From assembly GCA_020742515.1 (NCBI GenBank), contig DYWT01000283.1, positions 1 through 36,027 of the forward strand: a DNA stretch of 36,027 bases, given 5' to 3'. Positions 32,092-36,027 of the stretch are shown here, piece after piece. Source of the DNA: Sporosarcina psychrophila. Lineage in GTDB: Bacteria; Bacillota; Bacilli; Bacillales_A; Planococcaceae. How positions within the stretch are numbered: position 1 is the stretch's first letter; each line of letters starts with the position of its first letter. The translations under genes were made by a program, and so were the position numbers. Below the pieces are notes generated by a model. That model worked only from the letters and a program-made list of their open reading frames with translations. It was not told the origin of the DNA and made no database searches.

Positions 32092-33026
32092 TGGATAAAG
32101 TAATCCTTGCAGTCGACGGCGGTGCAACAAAAACGGCAGTGACAGTAAGGAAGCATGATGGGACTATACTTTTTGAGGGAGAAGGGGAAGGTTCCAATTA
32201 CCAGACGGTAGGCGAGGGGAAAGTGCGAGAAGTCCTTACCGGTTTATTGTCAGATGCGCAGGACATCCTTTCTGATAGACAGGTGGCTATCGGTGTTTTT
32301 GCACTCGCAGGAATTGATTCGAAACATGATGAGTTGGTTGTAAGGAATCTTGTAGAAGAAGTGTGTCGTTTACGTCGGTTACAAATTGGAAAACTCATCA
32401 TCGAAAATGACGCGGAAGCAACGATGCTTGGGGCAACAGGGGGTAAACCTGGTGCCTTGCTCATTTCAGGGACAGGCTCAATCGCGTATGCACATGATGG
32501 CAAAGGGGACATTTTCCGATCAGGTGGTTGGGGACACCGAGCGGGAGATGAAGGAAGCGGATACTGGATGGGGCTTGAAGTAGTGCGGGCGATATTCAAA
32601 ATGGAGGACGGAAGAGGTTCTGTTACTTCATTAAAAGAGGAAGCGTTGAGAGAATTGGAACTGGATTCTGTTCAAGACTTGGCAGGATGGCTTTTTGGCC
32701 CGGACTATGCCGTTGATTCGATTGCAAAATTAGCTTCTGTTCTTAATGTTTGCGTTAAAAAGGGAGATGGCATAGCGACAAACATCATTGAAGAAGCGGC
32801 TGACGAACTTGCGCTATTGGTTAGCTCTGTGTTGCGGAAGTGCGGGTTGCAAAACAGTGACTGTGATGTGTATTTGAATGGCGGGGCTCTCATTCATTCG
32901 GAAATGCTAATCACTGAACTCGAAGAACGGGTGAAAGCGGAATTCCCGCTCTGTAAGCTTATCACTTCAACGAAAGCCCCAATTGAGTTTATCGTTGAGC
33001 GCGGATGGTTGGAATTGACTGGGTGA
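32091..33026 (+). CDS. BadF/BadG/BcrA/BcrD-type ATPase, N-acetylglucosamine kinase-like
   Basis: 311 aa; the ATG overlaps the lyase stop (TGATG), so translation is coupled. The actin-like ATPase motifs are ILAVDGGATKTAV at residues 5-17, LISGTGSIAY near 125 and SGGWGHRAGDEGSGYW near 145-160, the last being a signature of the NAGK/BadF family. It probably phosphorylates an amino sugar or a related product. The last codons (WLELTG) and the TGA lie inside palindrome copy 12, so the original C-terminus may have been replaced. Confidence 0.88.
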   Translation: MDKVILAVDGGATKTAVTVRKHDGTILFEGEGEGSNYQTVGEGKVREVLTGLLSDAQDILSDRQVAIGVFALAGIDSKHDELVVRNLVEEVCRLRRLQIGKLIIENDAEATMLGATGGKPGALLISGTGSIAYAHDGKGDIFRSGGWGHRAGDEGSGYWMGLEVVRAIFKMEDGRGSVTSLKEEALRELELDSVQDLAGWLFGPDYAVDSIAKLASVLNVCVKKGDGIATNIIEEAADELALLVSSVLRKCGLQNSDCDVYLNGGALIHSEMLITELEERVKAEFPLCKLITSTKAPIEFIVERGWLELTG

Positions 33027-33092
33027 CAGTCACCCAGTCAATTCCAACACAAACACAACAAACGCGAATGTTTGATTAATACGTACAATTAA
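33008..33092. repeat. Palindrome copy 12 of 12 (perfect 41-bp palindrome at 33008-33048) with right tail
   Basis: A 20+1+20 perfect palindrome centred on A33028, the longest in the window. It is followed by a tail like copies 6 and 7, including CAAACGCGAATGTTTG with the CAAAC/GTTTG stem. The palindrome overlaps the kinase stop codon. Confidence 0.94.
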
Positions 33093-33156
33093 GTTCGGAA
33101 AGCTAGTGTCAAACGCATTGGAGTTCAATTTGTAATCCAAGTAATAGCGATATAGG

Positions 33157-33193
33157 AAAGACACCATTTTGCTAGTTGAAATGGTGTCTTTTT
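33157..33193 (+). terminator. Terminator of the ABC/lyase/kinase operon
   Basis: AAAGACACCATTT at 33158-33170 pairs with AAATGGTGTCTTT at 33179-33191, then TT. Confidence 0.9.
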
Positions 33194-33280
33194 GTCAGAT
33201 ATAAACTCGTCTACCCAATTACCTTCTATTATATAGTTCTTCTAACAAAACTAATTCCCTAGATAAAATATGAAAATCTG

Positions 33281-33308
33281 TTTAAAGAAACTCCTGGGCG
33301 GGTATAAA
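33281..33308 (+). promoter_or_regulatory. Candidate promoter of the S-layer gene
   Basis: TTTAAA at 33281-33286, a 16-bp spacer and TATAAA at 33303-33308. It would give a 5' leader of about 250 nt, in line with long S-layer leaders. Confidence 0.4.
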
Positions 33309-33321
33309 ATAATATAGGTGA

Positions 33322-33519
33322 ATGAAACGCTCCTCGTCCCTAGTGATGTCGGTTGCAGTTAAATTCATCTTATTTATGTTTATAATGCTGCTTATTTTGC
33401 TTGCGCCTATTACTCTAGTAAACAGTAATATCCAAAAATTGGACTCTGATAGAGAATATCCAACATGCTACGATAGAGGTGCAACAAAAAGGTACATAAG
33501 CAGTACCACTAAGAATTAG
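33322..33519 (+). CDS. Doubtful 65-aa leader ORF with one membrane segment
   Basis: It begins at ATG 33322 just after the candidate promoter, with AGGTG only one nt before, so the ribosome site is poor. The product has one strong hydrophobic segment (FILFMFIMLLILLAPITLV) and a polar C-terminus. It lies within the probable 5' leader of the S-layer gene. It may be a chance ORF or a regulatory leader peptide. Not recognised. Confidence 0.25.
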   Translation: MKRSSSLVMSVAVKFILFMFIMLLILLAPITLVNSNIQKLDSDREYPTCYDRGATKRYISSTTKN

Positions 33520-33528
33520 TATTTATAC

Positions 33529-33547
33529 AATACTATTCTATAGTATT
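33529..33547 (+). promoter_or_regulatory. Leader hairpin before the S-layer ribosome site
   Basis: AATACTAT, loop TCT, ATAGTATT: a perfect 8-bp stem, placed four nt before the AGGAGG. A smaller stem GGTAC/GTACC lies at 33491-33507. These could stabilise the message or control access to the ribosome site. Confidence 0.45.
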
Positions 33548-33567
33548 TAAGAGGAGGAAATTATTTT

Positions 33568-36027
33568 ATGTCTAGTAATCAATCAGCGAAGTATAAGAAG
33601 TTTATAGTAGGGGCTGCATCAGCTGCTCTAGTAGCATCCGCAGTAGCACCGGTAGCAAGTGCGAAAGATTTCAAGGATACGAAAGGTAACACACACGAAA
33701 CAGCAATCGACGCACTATCTGATGCAGGTGTTATCACAGGCTATCCAAACGGAACATTCTTGCCAAACAAAACTTTGACTCGTTCTGACGTTGTGAAATT
33801 GATGGGTAAATGGCTTGTATCTGAAGGCTATAAAGTACCGACAGACTATAAAACTAAAATGCGCTTCTCAGATTTGACATCAAAATCAAATGATGAACTG
33901 TTGCAATATGCTGCAGTCGTTAAAGACAATGGCGTATTCAACGGAAGTAACGGTAATCTATTAGCAGGCGACAACATCACTCGTGAAAACATGGCTGTTG
34001 TTATCGTTCGCGCATTTGATACAGTTAAAGACATAGAACTCGTAAAATACGTTAAAGAACAAGACTTCAAAAAAGACGTTACAGATCTAACAAAAGCGAA
34101 AGCTGAAGCTCGTACAGCAATCGACGTTCTAGATTACTTCGATATCACGAACCCAGCTGCACCAGCTTTCAACCCTAAAAACACAACAACTCGTGGACAT
34201 TTCGCTACATTCCTTCACAAATCAATCAACACAGACTTCTCAGAAGTTAAAGCTCCTGTAGTAGATGTTGATAAAGTTGCAGTGGATGCAGCAGCTGAAC
34301 AAGTTAAAGCTGGCGCAGTCACTGTTGCTCGCGGAAACTATGCAACTGACGCTGTAAAACAAGAAGCAGTAGAAGCATATGTTAACTCACTAATCACTGA
34401 AAAAGATGTTAAAGCAACAGTAACTGCTGGCAAAACTGCTGGCGAATATGTTGTAACACTTTCTAAAGGTGAAGTGAAAGTTGATAAAACGATTGCAATG
34501 ACATTTGATTTCGCAGCAGACGATCGCTTTGTTACTGAAGTGAATGCGTTGAATGCTACACAAGTTGAAGTTAAATTCAGCACAGCTGTGGCTAAAGCCT
34601 CTGTTTTCAATACAGACGGAACTCTTAAATCTAACGTAGTTTCTTTAACTTCTTTAGACGGAGTACCAGCTGAAAGAAACGTTATACTTTCTTCAGGTAA
34701 GTTGAGTGCTGACGGTAAAACATTGACAGTCACTGCTGCTACACAACTTTCAAAACGTTATGACGTTGTCGTTAACGGATTGAAATCAGTAACTGGTGCT
34801 GCTTTTGATAAGTATGAAAAAACAATTACAATTGCTGCTGATAAAACAGCTCCTACAATTCTAGGAACTGAAAGAGTTTCAGCTTCAGAAGTAAAAGTTA
34901 CTTTCTCAGAACCACTAAAAGCACTTGGAACTGTTTCATACAAACTTGCTGATGGAAGTACTGTTGCTGTAGGTGGAAATGGTATAACTGCTTCAGAATT
35001 CAAAGCTGGAGATACTGAAGTACTTTTAACAATCGGTAGTAACGTTGCAGCTAATAAAGAAGTTATTGCAACATTCATCGGTGCACAAGACCAAGCCGGT
35101 AACTTAATGACTCCAAACCCAGCAACTGTATCATTCCAAAAAGGTGATTTAGATGGTACGAAACCGACTGTTTCTAACATCACTCAATTAGGAGATAAGA
35201 AATTTGAACTTAAGTTTTCTGAAGAAATTCAAAATCTATCTAAAGAGGATGTAACGATTGACGGCAATGCTACAGTGTCAGTTACAAAAGATAATACTGA
35301 TTCTACAAAATATATTATCGAAGTGACTAACTCTCTTGAAGGCGCAAAAATTGTTAAGGTACAAAACTTTAAAGATCTAAGCGGTGAAGTAGGTACTCCA
35401 ACAGGTAAAGCAGTAACATTTGTTAAGGATGCAGCTGCACCAAAAGTAACTTCAACAAATGTTGTTGTTGATGAAACTGATGGTAAAGAATATCTTGAAC
35501 TAACATTTGATAAAAAGGTTACTGCCACTGATGCTACAATTCAAGCATCTAATGGATCTTATGTACTAAATCATGTCACTACTTCAGGAGTAAATTTAGT
35601 TGCGAAAGAGCTGAAAGTTAAGGAGGGTTCTAACGATAAAATCCTTCGTGTTGCCCTTGAGACTTTATTAGGTGAGCATGCAACAAAAGAGGGGGCAGTC
35701 TTTACACTTCCACTTACTTTAACTAACGTTAAGAGTGAAACTGGCGTTGCTATTACAACTGCTCAAGTAGAAGTTAAACGTGGTAAAGATGGTAGTGTAG
35801 CTAACTCGGATCTAGTGAAAGTAACTGAAGTTGCTCAAAACGGAACTGATACAAACTCTGTAGTAGTTACATTTAACGGTGAAGTAGATGCAGAATCTGC
35901 GACGAATGCAGCCAACTACACTATTAGTGGTGCAAAAGTTAAGTCAGCAACGGTAAAATCGACTGAATCTAATAAGGTTTACCTGACTCTAGAAGCTAAT
36001 TCAAATACATTCACTGGTATTCGTAAT
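33568..36027 (+). CDS. S-layer protein with three SLH domains, 3' end cut by window
   Basis: 820 codons visible without a stop. ATG 33568 is ten nt after AGGAGG. Signal peptide with AAALVASAVAPVASA-like ending at about residue 31. Three SLH modules (DFKDTKGNTHETAIDALSDA; RFSDLTSKSNDELLQYAAVV; KDVTDLTKAKAEARTAIDVL), with GVITGYPNGTF and TRSD/TREN/TRGH motifs, bind pyruvylated secondary wall polymer. From about residue 220 on, repeated beta-sandwich Ig-like modules of about 90-100 residues follow (ATQVEVKFSTAV, ASEVKVTFSEPL, DKKFELKFSEEI). Codon choice is strongly biased to GCT, GTT, ACT and GAA, unlike its neighbours, typical of a very highly expressed gene. It forms the outer protein lattice, like SslA-type proteins of Sporosarcina. 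Confidence 0.95.
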   Translation, partial: MSSNQSAKYKKFIVGAASAALVASAVAPVASAKDFKDTKGNTHETAIDALSDAGVITGYPNGTFLPNKTLTRSDVVKLMGKWLVSEGYKVPTDYKTKMRFSDLTSKSNDELLQYAAVVKDNGVFNGSNGNLLAGDNITRENMAVVIVRAFDTVKDIELVKYVKEQDFKKDVTDLTKAKAEARTAIDVLDYFDITNPAAPAFNPKNTTTRGHFATFLHKSINTDFSEVKAPVVDVDKVAVDAAAEQVKAGAVTVARGNYATDAVKQEAVEAYVNSLITEKDVKATVTAGKTAGEYVVTLSKGEVKVDKTIAMTFDFAADDRFVTEVNALNATQVEVKFSTAVAKASVFNTDGTLKSNVVSLTSLDGVPAERNVILSSGKLSADGKTLTVTAATQLSKRYDVVVNGLKSVTGAAFDKYEKTITIAADKTAPTILGTERVSASEVKVTFSEPLKALGTVSYKLADGSTVAVGGNGITASEFKAGDTEVLLTIGSNVAANKEVIATFIGAQDQAGNLMTPNPATVSFQKGDLDGTKPTVSNITQLGDKKFELKFSEEIQNLSKEDVTIDGNATVSVTKDNTDSTKYIIEVTNSLEGAKIVKVQNFKDLSGEVGTPTGKAVTFVKDAAAPKVTSTNVVVDETDGKEYLELTFDKKVTATDATIQASNGSYVLNHVTTSGVNLVAKELKVKEGSNDKILRVALETLLGEHATKEGAVFTLPLTLTNVKSETGVAITTAQVEVKRGKDGSVANSDLVKVTEVAQNGTDTNSVVVTFNGEVDAESATNAANYTISGAKVKSATVKSTESNKVYLTLEANSNTFTGIRN

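Noticed and set aside
696..33092. Reading the twelve palindromes as a CRISPR array or as ordinary terminators
   Set aside because: They are kilobases apart with no spacers or cas genes, and they lack T runs; many genes beside them already have separate terminators.
34338..35528. Several minus-strand ORFs of 99-141 aa opposite the S-layer gene
   Set aside because: They are Ser/Thr/Val-rich reverse readings of a codon-biased gene, with no starts supported by ribosome sites.

Overview
The window looks like chromosomal DNA of a spore-forming, low-to-moderate GC Gram-positive rod, most likely a Sporosarcina-like member of the Planococcaceae. The reasons are strong AGGAGG-type ribosome binding sites with many TTG and GTG starts, a Sda sporulation-checkpoint protein with DnaA boxes upstream, a LuxS, a YfmJ-type oxidoreductase close to the Bacillus subtilis protein, and a large SLH-anchored S-layer gene running off the right end. 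No rRNA, tRNA, phage or CRISPR array was seen.

Layout. 1-3.9 kb: a partial SGNH hydrolase, a membrane acyltransferase, yfmJ and luxS. 4.0-5.4 kb: an NhaC-type antiporter. 5.7-13.2 kb: a carbohydrate-uptake locus with a LacI regulator, a perfect LacI-type operator, a Gfo/Idh/MocA dehydrogenase, two LplB/YtcP-type permeases, a lipoprotein binding protein, a YesL/DUF624 membrane protein and a GntR/UTRA regulator. 13.5-18.1 kb: an unrecognised cytosolic protein behind a structured leader, a TetR regulator followed by a MATE exporter, and a secreted S41 protease with a C-terminal Ig-like domain. 18.2-21.0 kb: sda with its DnaA-box cluster, a YjiH-type membrane protein and a zinc-ribbon membrane protein. 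21.1-23.1 kb: a peptide-signalling cassette. 23.2-26 kb: a REP-associated-type transposase, a small lipoprotein and a PgaB/IcaB-like deacetylase. 26.4-33.0 kb: an FbpABC-like ABC importer in one operon with an argininosuccinate-lyase-like enzyme and a BadF/NAGK-type kinase. 33.3 kb to the end: the S-layer gene.

Two things stand out. The first is an undescribed-looking RRNPP (Rap/NprR/PlcR type) quorum-sensing pair at 21086-22515. An HTH-TPR receptor overlaps by one base the start of a 44-residue signal-peptide-bearing propeptide, and two unrecognised 49- and 53-codon ORFs are transcribed away from it. The second is a dispersed palindrome family with core GGTGAC-N-GTCACC. There are twelve copies in 36 kb, all at gene ends or between genes, several with compensatory changes in both arms, and the window also encodes a RAYT-type Y1 transposase flanked by copies. 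The transporter-lyase-kinase operon at 26.4-33.0 kb is a third candidate for an uncharacterised pathway.
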